Origin: Actinomycetota bacterium
Lineage (GTDB): Bacteria; Actinomycetota; CADDZG01; WHSQ01
Length of the DNA: 45,812 nt
Assembly: GCA_013697295.1 (NCBI GenBank)
Contig: JACCXF010000005.1
Location: 1-45,812, forward strand
Reading direction: 5' to 3'
Shown: piece by piece, positions 36,981 through 45,123 of the stretch
Layout of the letters: every line of letters starts with the position of its first letter
Numbering within the stretch: the first letter of the stretch is position 1
The notes under the pieces: model-generated
Database searches by the model: none
Told to the model about the DNA's origin: nothing
Seen by the model: the letters and a program-made list of their open reading frames with translations, nothing else
Translations under genes and position numbers: made by a program

Positions 36981-37535
36981 CTAGGGGTAGCTGAAGGTGT
37001 TCCCGGGGTTGCGCCGGCTCTCGAAGATCTGGAGGACGTAGATGTGACCCCTCCTACGCTCGACTCCCACTCCGACGAAGCGCCAGCTGCCCATCATGAT
37101 CTGGCGATGGACGCTGGAGCGCCAGAACATCCGGAACATCGCGCGGCATCTGGGAGCTCGGCCAACCGTCTGGCCCAACCGTCGCCAGCGGGTTACTACG
37201 TTGGCGAGATTCCCGAGATGCCACGTCGTTCCCGCCCCGGCCATGTTCCGCGCATGTCGCCGGCCCACATAGCCCAGCTGCTTGTCCGACTCGAGCCGGC
37301 GCAGGCCACGATTCGCGCGACGGCGATTCAACTTGCTCATCAAGCAGCGCTCGGCGTGCGTGAAACGGTACCCACTTCCGGCCGCGCGCTGCCTCGCTTG
37401 TGAGGCCTCGGGGGTTGCCAGGGTGCCGACTCCAGTGAGTGCGACAACGAGCGACATGAGTAGAGCGGTGAGCGCTAGGTGACTTCGCGAAGCTAAGCGC
37501 AAGTTCGTCTCCCTTCGATCGGTCTCCCTCCTCAC
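36981..37535 (-). CDS. Secreted CAP/SCP-domain protein 3, divergent
   Basis: A 184-residue CAP relative with an N-terminal hydrophobic export helix (about residues 20-45, LALTALLMSLVVALTGVG). It keeps the architecture HARNMAG, RWRRLGQTVG, VHRQIMM and YVLQIFESRRNPG. The GEN glutamate that completes the CAP tetrad is Gln here (LGQT), and the HRxN signature is altered to HRQI, so catalysis or metal binding as in proteins 1 and 2 is unlikely. It lacks the C-terminal cysteine. Convergent with the solute-binding gene. No riboswitch motif was seen upstream. Confidence 0.82.
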   Translation of the reverse strand: MRRETDRRETNLRLASRSHLALTALLMSLVVALTGVGTLATPEASQARQRAAGSGYRFTHAERCLMSKLNRRRANRGLRRLESDKQLGYVGRRHARNMAGAGTTWHLGNLANVVTRWRRLGQTVGRAPRCRAMFRMFWRSSVHRQIMMGSWRFVGVGVERRRGHIYVLQIFESRRNPGNTFSYP

Positions 37536-37722
37536 GTAAGGCGACCACTGGGTATCAGTCCCGGCTCACCGTCACAAACGGATCCGACACGGTGCGCATT
37601 CGCACGCGTCCACAGAGTGACCCGGTGCAGTTCAGCTGAGGGTCAGATTCCTCGATTCTCTTTTTCACGAGCGTTCACGAAGTCCCTAGACAACGTCGGC
37701 GGACTCCCTCAGGCTGAAAGTT

Positions 37723-38076
37723 GTGAGCGACAACTCGCACAAGACGGTCCTCATCGTCGATGACGACGAGGATATACGGCACGTGCTTCGACTCCTTTGT
37801 GAGTCCGAAGACCTGCGCGTCGTGGGTGAGGCGGCCAACGGCGTCGAGGCTGTGGCTCTGGCGCTTCACAATCAACCGGATTTCGTGATCCTCGACTACA
37901 AGCTGCCCAGGCTGGACGGCGAGGGCGCCGCCGAGATCCTCCGTGCGGTGACGCCAGAGAGCAAGATCGTTGCTTTCTCCGCGGTGCTCGAGCGCCGGCC
38001 GGAGTGGGCCGACGCCTATCTGAACAAGGATCGGATCGTCGAACTGATGCCGCTTCTCAACACACTGTTCCATTGA
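37723..38076 (+). CDS. Stand-alone response-regulator receiver domain
   Basis: A 117-residue CheY-like receiver with no output domain. The acidic pocket is VDDDED, the phosphoacceptor aspartate lies in FVILDYKLP (about residue 54), and the conserved Lys is in AYLNKDR. The GTG start gives MSDNSHKTVLIVDDD. It likely takes phosphate from a distant kinase and passes it by protein contact. The 187-bp gap before it (37536-37722) holds a GTGCG-CATT-CGCAC hairpin (37592-37605) and TGACCC-N16-GGGTCA (37618-37645), possible operators; nothing else was seen. Confidence 0.9.
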   Translation: MSDNSHKTVLIVDDDEDIRHVLRLLCESEDLRVVGEAANGVEAVALALHNQPDFVILDYKLPRLDGEGAAEILRAVTPESKIVAFSAVLERRPEWADAYLNKDRIVELMPLLNTLFH

Positions 38077-38114
38077 GGTTGCACATGCCCCCTCACCATC
38101 GCTAACCTCCCTCC

Positions 38115-38618
38115 ATGGCCAAAGAAGCTTCTTTCGACGTCGTCTCCGAGATCGACCTTCAGGAAGTAAGGAACGCCGTCGACCAGGCGCAGCGCGAGAT
38201 CTCGCAGCGGTTCGACTTCAAGGGAACCGGCTCTGCCATCGAACTGGCGAAAGATGGAGAGCGCGACACGATCGCGTTGAGATCGAACACCGAACAGAAG
38301 GTGAAGGATTGCGCCAAGGTGCTCGATGAAAAGCTCGTGAAACGAAAGGTCGCACTCAAGGCGCTACAGCGCGGCGACATCCAACCCGCCGCCGGAGGGA
38401 CTGCCCGTCAGGTAATCACGCTCAACCAGGGGATCTCCACGGAAAAGGCGCGCGAGATCGTCAAGCACATCAAGGGGATGAAGGTGAAAGCCCAGGCGGC
38501 GATCCAAGGGGACCAGGTGCGTGTCTCCTCGAAGTCCAGGGACACCCTCCAGGAGATCATCGACGCCCTGAAGTCGGAGGACTTCGGCATCCCCCTTCAG
38601 TACACGAACTACCGCTGA
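38115..38618 (+). CDS. yajQ: YajQ-family nucleotide-binding protein
   Basis: A 167-residue YajQ/UPF0234 protein made of two ferredoxin-like domains. Signatures: ASFDVVSEIDLQEVRNAVDQA at the start, SQRFDFKGT, and the ending DFGIPLQYTNYR. A Xanthomonas YajQ homologue has been reported to bind cyclic di-GMP and DNA, which suits the nearby GEMM riboswitch; other roles such as RNA binding are also known. It follows the receiver gene by 38 bp and overlaps the convergent HAD gene by ten bases. Confidence 0.93.
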   Translation: MAKEASFDVVSEIDLQEVRNAVDQAQREISQRFDFKGTGSAIELAKDGERDTIALRSNTEQKVKDCAKVLDEKLVKRKVALKALQRGDIQPAAGGTARQVITLNQGISTEKAREIVKHIKGMKVKAQAAIQGDQVRVSSKSRDTLQEIIDALKSEDFGIPLQYTNYR

Positions 38619-39262
38619 CCCTCGTCGCGTAGCTCGACGCCCAGCAATGTCTCGAGGGCCTCGATCGTCTCTTGTGAAGAGCGGTGGAGAAGGGTCATCA
38701 ACCCCAGGTCACGCGCTGCGGCGAGGTGACCGGGATGATCATCGACGAACACGCACCGCTGGGGCGCCACCTGGATCCGCTCGAGCGCCAGCGCATAGAT
38801 GCGGGGATCCGGTTTGCGCATCCCGACCTCCCCTGAGATGACCACCGCATCGAAGAGGTCGACGAGCCTGTCGCGCGGATAAAGGCTCGATCCCCATGAG
38901 TTGGACAGGAGAGCCGTCTTGAATCCGGCCCTCCTGATCGCAGCCACCGCGGACAGCATGTCCTCTTCGAGATCGACCGCGAACATCCTGGCAACGAGTC
39001 CGTAGGGCGACACGCGAACCCCCGAAACCTCATGCAGACGAGCCGAGAGACCGGCGCCGAACTCCTCGTCCGAGATCGCACCGATCTCGAAGTCATGGAC
39101 CAGCGGATCCTCCGTGCCCGTGTAAAGGCCGAGCGCCACCCGCACCAGATCCTGCAATTCGACCCCGGCCGACTCTGCAAAGGCGGCGAGGGCGTCTTGA
39201 AGAGAGGTGGTCAACACTCCCCCGAAGTCGATGACGAGGGCGTCGATGTTCGTCTCGCTCAT
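38609..39262 (-). CDS. HAD-family hydrolase
   Basis: A 217-residue haloacid-dehalogenase-type hydrolase. Motif I is DFGGVLTTS, motif II is LLSNSWG and motif III/IV are GMRKPDP with FVDDHPGHL. The first motif has DFGG (rather than DxDxT), as in the HAD family near acyl-CoA dehydrogenases and EphN-type proteins. Substrate unknown. The start ATG 39262 overlaps the upstream phosphotransferase stop by four bases, while the longer track ORF is an overrun. Last gene of the acyl-CoA dehydrogenase operon. Confidence 0.88.
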   Translation of the reverse strand: MSETNIDALVIDFGGVLTTSLQDALAAFAESAGVELQDLVRVALGLYTGTEDPLVHDFEIGAISDEEFGAGLSARLHEVSGVRVSPYGLVARMFAVDLEEDMLSAVAAIRRAGFKTALLSNSWGSSLYPRDRLVDLFDAVVISGEVGMRKPDPRIYALALERIQVAPQRCVFVDDHPGHLAAARDLGLMTLLHRSSQETIEALETLLGVELRDEGQR

Positions 39263-40290
39263 ATGCGGGCGATGGATCGAGCGTGGCCCGCGAGCTCCGG
39301 CACACCGCGCTCCATCTTCGCGAAGAAGGGGTCGTCGGTGGCTCCTGCGAGATGGCGGGCGTAGGACCCCTCGAGCAGGATCGCAAGCTTCCACACCGCG
39401 AGGACCCGATACCACTCGAGTGCATCGACCTGGCGGCCGCTGGCCGACGCATACCGGTCCACGAGCTCGCCTCTTGTGCGGAAGCCCGGGAGTGCCGTGG
39501 CGCTATTCAACTCCCCGAAGACCCCGTCGCGCTCGTCGGGATCCACCCAGAAAGACACCAACCATCCGAGATCCGCCAGAGGGTCGCCCAGAGTGGACAT
39601 CTCCCAATCCAGTATCGCAACCAGGCGCGCCGGAGGGTCCGGCGCGAACATCACGTTGTCGAGCTTGAAATCTCCGTGCACGAGTGTCCCCGCCGGGGAC
39701 TCAGGCATGCTCCCTTGGAGCCAGTCCCCGATGAGCTCCAAGTCGGGGAGCGGGCGCGTGAATGGCGTCGTCAATCCGAGCTGTCCGCGCCAGCGTCGGA
39801 GTTGACGCTCGAGGTAGCCGGACGGCTTGCCGAACCCACCGAGGCCACACGCCTCCAGATCCACCGCGTGCAACTCCACGAGCGCGTCGACGACCTCATC
39901 GCCGAAGGGTGGGCGCTCGGTGGGTCCGAAGGCGTCCGGAAGTTCGTCTCTGACCACGAAGCCGTGCGCGCGCTCCATCACATAGAAGGGAGCTCCGATG
40001 ATTCCTTCATCCGTGCACATCAGGACCGTCGCCGGCGACCGAACGCCGGTTGCGCGTAGAGCGCTCAGGACCGTGTACTCGCGACCCACGTCATGAGCGG
40101 TCGGAAGGAAGGCGCCCTCCGGCGGCCGCCTCAACACCAGCTCGCGCTCCCCCCTCGTGACGAAGAAGGTTTCGTTGGAATGACCGGCTCGGTGTCGTTC
40201 GATCGATAAGGGCTTTTCGCCTCCGAGCTTCTCATTCAGGTAGGCCTCTAGAGACGCCGCTTCGATCAGAGGGGCACTCACGTCGCTCAC
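39259..40290 (-). CDS. Aminoglycoside-phosphotransferase-like family protein (ACAD-linked)
   Basis: A 343-residue APH/ChoK-like kinase. The glycine-loop region GHSNETFFVTRG, the catalytic loop LVHGDFKLDNVMF and the metal motif LDWEMSTLGDPLADLGW match the phosphotransferase type found near, or fused to, acyl-CoA dehydrogenases of the ACAD10/11 kind. A likely role is phosphorylation of a 4-hydroxyacyl-CoA, by analogy only. Overlaps its neighbours by 4 bp on both sides. Antibiotic resistance is unlikely in this context. Confidence 0.88.
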   Translation of the reverse strand: MSDVSAPLIEAASLEAYLNEKLGGEKPLSIERHRAGHSNETFFVTRGERELVLRRPPEGAFLPTAHDVGREYTVLSALRATGVRSPATVLMCTDEGIIGAPFYVMERAHGFVVRDELPDAFGPTERPPFGDEVVDALVELHAVDLEACGLGGFGKPSGYLERQLRRWRGQLGLTTPFTRPLPDLELIGDWLQGSMPESPAGTLVHGDFKLDNVMFAPDPPARLVAILDWEMSTLGDPLADLGWLVSFWVDPDERDGVFGELNSATALPGFRTRGELVDRYASASGRQVDALEWYRVLAVWKLAILLEGSYARHLAGATDDPFFAKMERGVPELAGHARSIARI

Positions 40291-41504
40291 GTGGGGTCTC
40301 CGGTGGCCCGCTTGGTTCCGTTTCCTTCCATGGCCACCTTCAGCAGATTGCGAGCGATGACCATGCGATGAACCTCGGAGGGGCCGTCATAGATCCGCGC
40401 CGCTCGCGCGTCGCGGTAGAACCGTTCGAGCGGAAGGTCCCCTGAATATCCAAGCGCGCCGTGCACCTGTATCGCACGATCGACGATACGTCCTAGGGCT
40501 TCGGATACGTACACCTTGGCCATCGAGACCTCCTGACGCGCCTCCACGCCCTTCTCGAGGAGATAAGCCGCGTGCAAAACCATCAATCGCGATGCGTACA
40601 ACTCGATAGCCGAATCGGCGAACCAATTCTGAATCGTTTGCCTTCGCGCCAGCGGTTCGCCGAAAGTCTCTCTCCGGAGGGAGTACGCGGACGCCATATC
40701 CAGAGCTCTTTGGGCCACTCCCACCCAACGCATGCAATGCGCCAGGCGGGCAGGACCTAGTCGCGCTTGCGCCAGTTTGTATCCGTCGCCGACCCCTCCC
40801 AACATCGAGGTGGCTTCGACGCGGCAGCCCTCGATCGCTACCTCGCAGTGACCGCCCGCAAGGTGAGTGCCCATCACCGGAACCTCCCGTAAGACGTTCC
40901 ATCCGGGAAGGTCCGCGTCGACGATGAACAAGCTGTAGGCGTCGCGTGGCTTGGCGTCGGGATCCGTGCGGGCGACAACGATCGCGAAGGCAGCACCGGC
41001 TGCGCCCGTGATGAACCACTTCTCTCCATCGAGAACCCATCCCGATCCATCCCGTCTCGCCATCGTGGTGATGCCGGCGGGGTCCGCTCCCGCCGCCTTC
41101 TCAGTCATAGCGAAACAGGACCGCGCCTCGGCGTCGGCTAAAGGTCGGAGGTATCGCTCACGCTGGTCGGGAGTGCCGGCGTGCAGGAGTAGGTGCATAT
41201 TGCCTTCGTCCGGGGCCATGGCGTTGAGGGCCAACGAGGCCAGCCCCGACGCGCCACACTCCTGCGAGACGAGAGCCATGCCCAGCGGGCCGAGCCCCAT
41301 GCCCCCCCATTCCTCGGGAAGATGCGGGTTCCAGAGCCCTGCCGCCCTGGCCGCCGATCGGAGCGAGGCGATCGCCTCGAGTGCCTCGTCCGACTCGATC
41401 CCGTCGCCAAGCGCCTCTTCCGCCGGAAGGACCTCGGCGCGTACGAAGCCGGCAACCCTGCGCTGGACGGCTTGGAGGTCTGCGGGGACCTGGAAATCGA
41501 TCAT
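40287..41504 (-). CDS. Acyl-CoA dehydrogenase
   Basis: A 405-residue FAD enzyme of the ACAD10/11-like group. FAD and substrate motifs: CFAMTEKAAGADP, GEKWFITGAAGA, and QVHGALGYSGDLPLERFYRDARAARIYDGPSEVH with the probable catalytic Glu in GPSEVH. It introduces the alpha-beta double bond in acyl-CoA beta-oxidation. ATG 41504 (MIDFQV) is preferred over the track's 41558 because the N-terminal helix of the fold begins there. First gene of a three-gene overlapping operon. Confidence 0.93.
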   Translation of the reverse strand: MIDFQVPADLQAVQRRVAGFVRAEVLPAEEALGDGIESDEALEAIASLRSAARAAGLWNPHLPEEWGGMGLGPLGMALVSQECGASGLASLALNAMAPDEGNMHLLLHAGTPDQRERYLRPLADAEARSCFAMTEKAAGADPAGITTMARRDGSGWVLDGEKWFITGAAGAAFAIVVARTDPDAKPRDAYSLFIVDADLPGWNVLREVPVMGTHLAGGHCEVAIEGCRVEATSMLGGVGDGYKLAQARLGPARLAHCMRWVGVAQRALDMASAYSLRRETFGEPLARRQTIQNWFADSAIELYASRLMVLHAAYLLEKGVEARQEVSMAKVYVSEALGRIVDRAIQVHGALGYSGDLPLERFYRDARAARIYDGPSEVHRMVIARNLLKVAMEGNGTKRATGDPT

Positions 41505-41598
41505 GCGCCACTCTAGCCACCCCGGAGAAGCGTTTCTGCTTCCCGCTATAGAATCCACACAACCTTTCGATGGTCGAGAGCGACACAGGAGGCGATTC

Positions 41599-41838
41599 GT
41601 GGCGGGAGGAGTGACGGCCTACGTCCTGATCCAGGCTCAGGTGAACGCGGCGAGGGTCGCCAGCGACATCCGCGCGCTCGATGGAGTCGAATCCGCCGAT
41701 GACGTCTCGGGCCCCTACGACGTCATCGTCCGAGCGAGCGCCCGCAACATGGACGAACTCGGGCAACTAGTGGTGGCGAAGATCCAGGGCGTCGAAGGGA
41801 TAACTCGCACCCTTACGTGCCCGGTCGTCGAACTCTAG
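41599..41838 (+). CDS. Stand-alone Lrp/AsnC ligand-binding (RAM) domain protein
   Basis: A 79-residue single RAM domain: VTAYVLIQAQVNAARVASDIRAL, then GPYDVIVRASARNMDELGQLVV and a final strand TRTLTCPVVEL. There is no helix-turn-helix, so it cannot bind DNA by itself. Such small proteins bind amino acids and may modulate full-length Lrp. GTG 41599 is supported by AGGAGG six bases upstream; the longer track ORF is antisense to the dehydrogenase. Divergent from it; stop shares CTAG with larE. Confidence 0.88.
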   Translation: MAGGVTAYVLIQAQVNAARVASDIRALDGVESADDVSGPYDVIVRASARNMDELGQLVVAKIQGVEGITRTLTCPVVEL

Positions 41839-42665
41839 CCGCCCCCGTCTCTCAATCTAGGCGACGGAAGGACCTCGTTCATCGCTCCCGACCGGAAACC
41901 CGAGAGGTCCAGGGCGACGTAACGGAATCCGAGCTCCCTCAGCGCGGCGGATATCTCCTCGTGCAATGAGGCGGCTCTTTCGATCTCGTCCGGCGGCACC
42001 TCGATGCGTGCAAGATCACCGTGATCACGCACGCGAAAGACCGTGAACCCGAGAGCTCGCACAGCCTCTTCCGCCCGATCGACACGCTGAAGACCATCCG
42101 GAGTCACCCTGACACCGTAAGCGAAGCGAGACGCGAGACACGGTGACGCGGGTTTCTCGGCCGCCGGCAAGCCAAGTTTCGCGGCCAGCATCCGCACCTC
42201 CGGCTTGGTCAGACCGGAGTCGACCAGCGGGGTAGCGACATGACGTTCGGATGCTGCCCGCAGACCGGGGCGGTAATCACCAAGATCGTCGACGTTCGTT
42301 CCGACGGCGATGCGAGCGCCGCGCTCACTTGCGAGTGGAGCAAGCACCTCGAAGAGCTCGGTCTTGCACCAGTAGCAGCGATCGGCATCGTTGCGCGCGT
42401 ACTCCTCGCGATCACCTTCGTGTGTTCGCACGATGGCGTGGGCCCAACCGAACCGACGCGCCAGGCCCGATGCAGCCGCTAGCTCGCTACGAGCCAACGA
42501 CGGAGATACCGCGGTCACCGCTAGCGAGCCCGGTCCGAGCACCTGGTGGGCGACCGCCGCCAGGGTCGCCGAATCGACACCGCCCGAATAAGCGACCACC
42601 ACCGTGCCCAATCCCTCGAGGATCCTTTGGAGCCTCGAGGTCTTGGTGGTCAACCCGATGTGCAT
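41835..42665 (-). CDS. larE: ATP-dependent sacrificial sulfur transferase LarE
   Basis: LarE donates sulfur from its own cysteine to the nickel-pincer nucleotide cofactor precursor of lactate racemase. The 276-residue PP-loop protein has YSGGVDSATLA, DADRCYWCKTELFE, and KPASPCLASRFAYG, whose Cys matches the sacrificial cysteine of the Lactobacillus enzyme (Cys176, as recalled). The extra CxxC, in DRCYWCK, is found in [4Fe-4S]-type LarE variants. ATG 42665 is used; the track ORF to 42908 is an overrun. larA, larB and larC are not in the window. Confidence 0.9.
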   Translation of the reverse strand: MHIGLTTKTSRLQRILEGLGTVVVAYSGGVDSATLAAVAHQVLGPGSLAVTAVSPSLARSELAAASGLARRFGWAHAIVRTHEGDREEYARNDADRCYWCKTELFEVLAPLASERGARIAVGTNVDDLGDYRPGLRAASERHVATPLVDSGLTKPEVRMLAAKLGLPAAEKPASPCLASRFAYGVRVTPDGLQRVDRAEEAVRALGFTVFRVRDHGDLARIEVPPDEIERAASLHEEISAALRELGFRYVALDLSGFRSGAMNEVLPSPRLRDGGG

Positions 42666-42702
42666 GCACCCATCTTGCCAGCCCGGCCTATACGGTTGCA
42701 CC

Positions 42703-42948
42703 ATGATGGATGCAGGAGCGACATTGCTGGCCCAGGGACGCATCGACGAATTCGTGAGCGACCCCGTGTTGACGGTTGCGTGCGTCTTGCTCGTGGCCGT
42801 GTCCATCGGTTGGATCGTTACTTCGAGAGCGATCACGAAGAACATGCGGCGTGCGGCAGAACGCCAGCGGAGACGACCGCCGCAACCACGCCGCCGGTCC
42901 CCCGACACGCGAACGCAACCGACGCGACGCGTGCCGCCGCCTCGCTGA
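42703..42948 (+). CDS. Small single-pass membrane protein, hypothetical
   Basis: An 81-residue reading frame with one hydrophobic helix (LTVACVLLVAVSIGWIV) after a short N-terminus and then a strongly basic, Arg/Pro-rich tail. It lies divergent from larE with 37 bp between starts, and has two adjacent ATGs (42703, 42706). No ribosome site is clear and no homologous family is recognised, so the gene is plausible but weakly supported. Confidence 0.45.
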   Translation: MMDAGATLLAQGRIDEFVSDPVLTVACVLLVAVSIGWIVTSRAITKNMRRAAERQRRRPPQPRRRSPDTRTQPTRRVPPPR

Positions 42949-42969
42949 CGGATCGGCCCGCCCGAGCGC

Positions 42970-44559
42970 CTACTCGATGTAGCCCAGATCCTTCAGGTGA
43001 GCCGCCACGGAGGCCGCTTCCTCCTGTGAGTACCCGCCCTCCACGCTGCGAGTGCCGCCACCGGTTCCCTTCTCGACGGGATGAGCCTCGAGCCACTCTC
43101 GCTCGATGACCCGGTCCGCTACTCGCCCATCTAGATCCGGGGGAACCGGCTGCTCGAGCAACGCCAGAGACGTCGGGCACACGTCGTAGAGAGCCAGCTC
43201 GTCGCTCTCGCCCCGGGCTATCCGCGGGCCGGCCGCAACGAATATCCCAAGAGGTCGGTGATCCGAGGACCACGCCTGGCCCACGCCCGCGAGTTGTGCG
43301 GGGGGCACGACGAGCTGGTTCGATGCTTCGCGTCCGGGCGCCACTCGATAGCCCGCGGACCATGAATCCAGGATGAGGTCGGGGGCCAGGTCGATGGCCG
43401 GTCCCGAATAGATGTCGGCGCGGCGGTGCGCCGCAGCGAACAAAGGCGCGTCGTCGCGCGGGTCCCGCAGTCCCAGGAGGCCCGCCCGCACCTCTTCCAG
43501 CACCTCCGGCGCGTCACTGGCTGTCACACTCCCCGTCCGCTCTCGGCCCTCGAGGTTCAACCAGAGGTCCGAATGGACTCCCAGGAACGCGTCGGTGCGC
43601 TCCCAATCGAAGGAGCCAAGCTGTCCGCTGAGAGTTGCGCCCATGGTTCGTTGCGCGGCTCCGGGAGCGAGCCGTCGTCCCAACCGTCGAACGGTGGGCG
43701 GCATGGCCCAGGCCGCTCGAACCGCCAGGGAGGTCTTCTTCTTCCCGTACGCGGCGCGCCCGTTCGCAGCGAGCCACGCGCCCACGTTCACATCTCCTTG
43801 GAGGGGCCCCGCCCCGTGATCGCTGACGACCAGCACGTCGGCGTCCGGGAAGGCCTCAACGATCCGTCCGGTGGCTCGGTCCATGGCTTCGTAGACCTCA
43901 TCCACGGCGGATGCAAGAGGATGGTTCGTCCCGCGGAATCTCCAGAAGAAGTGCTGTGCACGGTCCACGTGTGGCCACACGACGGCCACGCAATCGGCCC
44001 CCGCCTCCCGCGCCGCCCACGGGAGGGCCTCGGCCTGATGGGCCAGCCCGTCGAGCAACTCCTTCTTGAATCCTTCGAGAGAACCGTGCGGCGCGCGGTC
44101 GAGGAGATCGGCCGGGTCCCACTTGCGTTGGAGTTCATCCTGGAACGCGTCGGGTGCGCAGAATCGGGCTCCGGGGGGAGCGCCGTAGCCGGCGACCATG
44201 ACCCCGTTCATCGCAGCCGGCGGGAAGGTCATGGGGATATTCCAGAGCAGCCACCGACGCTCGTCGCCCAGCTCCCAAGCCGCCGAAGCCATGCGGTTGC
44301 GCGATGAGAAGTAGCGGCACTCGTAGGCCCCCGGGGCCCTGTACCAGGACCCGAAGATGCCGTGAGCCCCCGGGTTCCGTCCGGTGAAGGCGGAGGTCCA
44401 GGCGCAGTCGGTCATGGGGGGCCAGGTCGAACGCAACGGAGCGCGGGAGCCGCGCTCGATCATCCCCGCGAGCACCGGCAGCCGGCCTTGCAGGATCAAC
44501 GGGTCGACGATGTCGAACGTCGCCGAGTCCCAACCGAGCACGACGAGCCGGGGGGCCAC
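42970..44559 (-). CDS. Alkaline-phosphatase superfamily protein (type I phosphodiesterase-like)
   Basis: A 529-residue metal-dependent phosphodiesterase/phosphatase-fold protein. It starts with VVLGWDSATFD (first metal Asp), has PPMTDCAWTSAFTGRNPG (nucleophile Thr), HVDRAQHFFW and VVSDHGAGPLQ (metal Asp-His), and SSDHRPLGIF (final His). Exact substrate unknown. The C-terminal tail is VAAHLKDLGYIE, resembling that of the RHH protein. A GTG at 44559 is used, with weak upstream Shine-Dalgarno. It lies six bases after the secreted protein gene on the same strand. Confidence 0.85.
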   Translation of the reverse strand: MAPRLVVLGWDSATFDIVDPLILQGRLPVLAGMIERGSRAPLRSTWPPMTDCAWTSAFTGRNPGAHGIFGSWYRAPGAYECRYFSSRNRMASAAWELGDERRWLLWNIPMTFPPAAMNGVMVAGYGAPPGARFCAPDAFQDELQRKWDPADLLDRAPHGSLEGFKKELLDGLAHQAEALPWAAREAGADCVAVVWPHVDRAQHFFWRFRGTNHPLASAVDEVYEAMDRATGRIVEAFPDADVLVVSDHGAGPLQGDVNVGAWLAANGRAAYGKKKTSLAVRAAWAMPPTVRRLGRRLAPGAAQRTMGATLSGQLGSFDWERTDAFLGVHSDLWLNLEGRERTGSVTASDAPEVLEEVRAGLLGLRDPRDDAPLFAAAHRRADIYSGPAIDLAPDLILDSWSAGYRVAPGREASNQLVVPPAQLAGVGQAWSSDHRPLGIFVAAGPRIARGESDELALYDVCPTSLALLEQPVPPDLDGRVADRVIEREWLEAHPVEKGTGGGTRSVEGGYSQEEAASVAAHLKDLGYIE

Positions 44560-44565
44560 CTCGAG

Positions 44566-45123
44566 CTAAGGAACCGGTTGGAGCGGTTCCGCAACCCCTC
44601 CATCGTCGGGAACGCGATCCATGCACACATGGCCGCACCCCGTCCCATTGGAGATCGTCTTCACGTACCACTTATAGACAGCGCGCGCCCCGCCGATCTC
44701 CATCTTGCTCTTCACCGGAACCCTAACGGTCACGGTTCTGCGACCCGGCTTCCTCGTTCGCAACGTACCGATCCGCACGTCGCTGCGCGACTTGAAATCC
44801 CGGAACAAGAGGCCTTGCATACGGCGACCATTCGAAGACAGAAGAGCGTAGTAGTCGTAGCGCGAGCCCTTGCCCTGCAGGGGACCGTAGGTGTCGAAAT
44901 AGATCGTGATGTAGCCCTGGTCCCAGAGCTGGGCGCTCGACCATCCGTTGTAGGTGAATATGCGCCAGCGCGGCGGCGAATTGCCCCACACTCCGACTTC
45001 TTGCACATCCAATGGACCGCTCGCATCGTTCGCATCGTTCAGATCCAGATGGCTGGCACCCGCGGCGAGAGGCACGACCAGGATAGCGAAGGCGACCACC
45101 GAGATAAAGAGTCGACGTTTCAT
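44566..45123 (-). CDS. Secreted protein of unknown function
   Basis: A 185-residue protein with a Sec signal peptide (MKRRLFISVVAFAILVVPLAAGA; cleavage after AGA or ASH is likely). The mature part is beta-rich, with Trp/Tyr repeats (WRIFTYNGWSSAQLWDQGYI) and RTVTVRVPVKSKMEIGGARAVYKWYVKT, and ends with GTGCGHVCMDRVPD containing the only two cysteines of the mature chain. No family recognised. ATG 45123 shares a base with the mauE-like stop (TGATG). It may receive disulfide-forming help from the neighbouring redox genes. Confidence 0.75.
   Translation of the reverse strand: MKRRLFISVVAFAILVVPLAAGASHLDLNDANDASGPLDVQEVGVWGNSPPRWRIFTYNGWSSAQLWDQGYITIYFDTYGPLQGKGSRYDYYALLSSNGRRMQGLLFRDFKSRSDVRIGTLRTRKPGRRTVTVRVPVKSKMEIGGARAVYKWYVKTISNGTGCGHVCMDRVPDDGGVAEPLQPVP

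Noticed and set aside
39259-40290. Antibiotic resistance (aminoglycoside phosphotransferase)
   Set aside because: The motifs fit the ACAD10/11-type kinase and the gene overlaps acyl-CoA dehydrogenase and HAD genes.
43426-44307. 293-aa plus-strand ORF opposite the phosphodiesterase
   Set aside because: Antisense shadow; no signal, motif or ribosome site.
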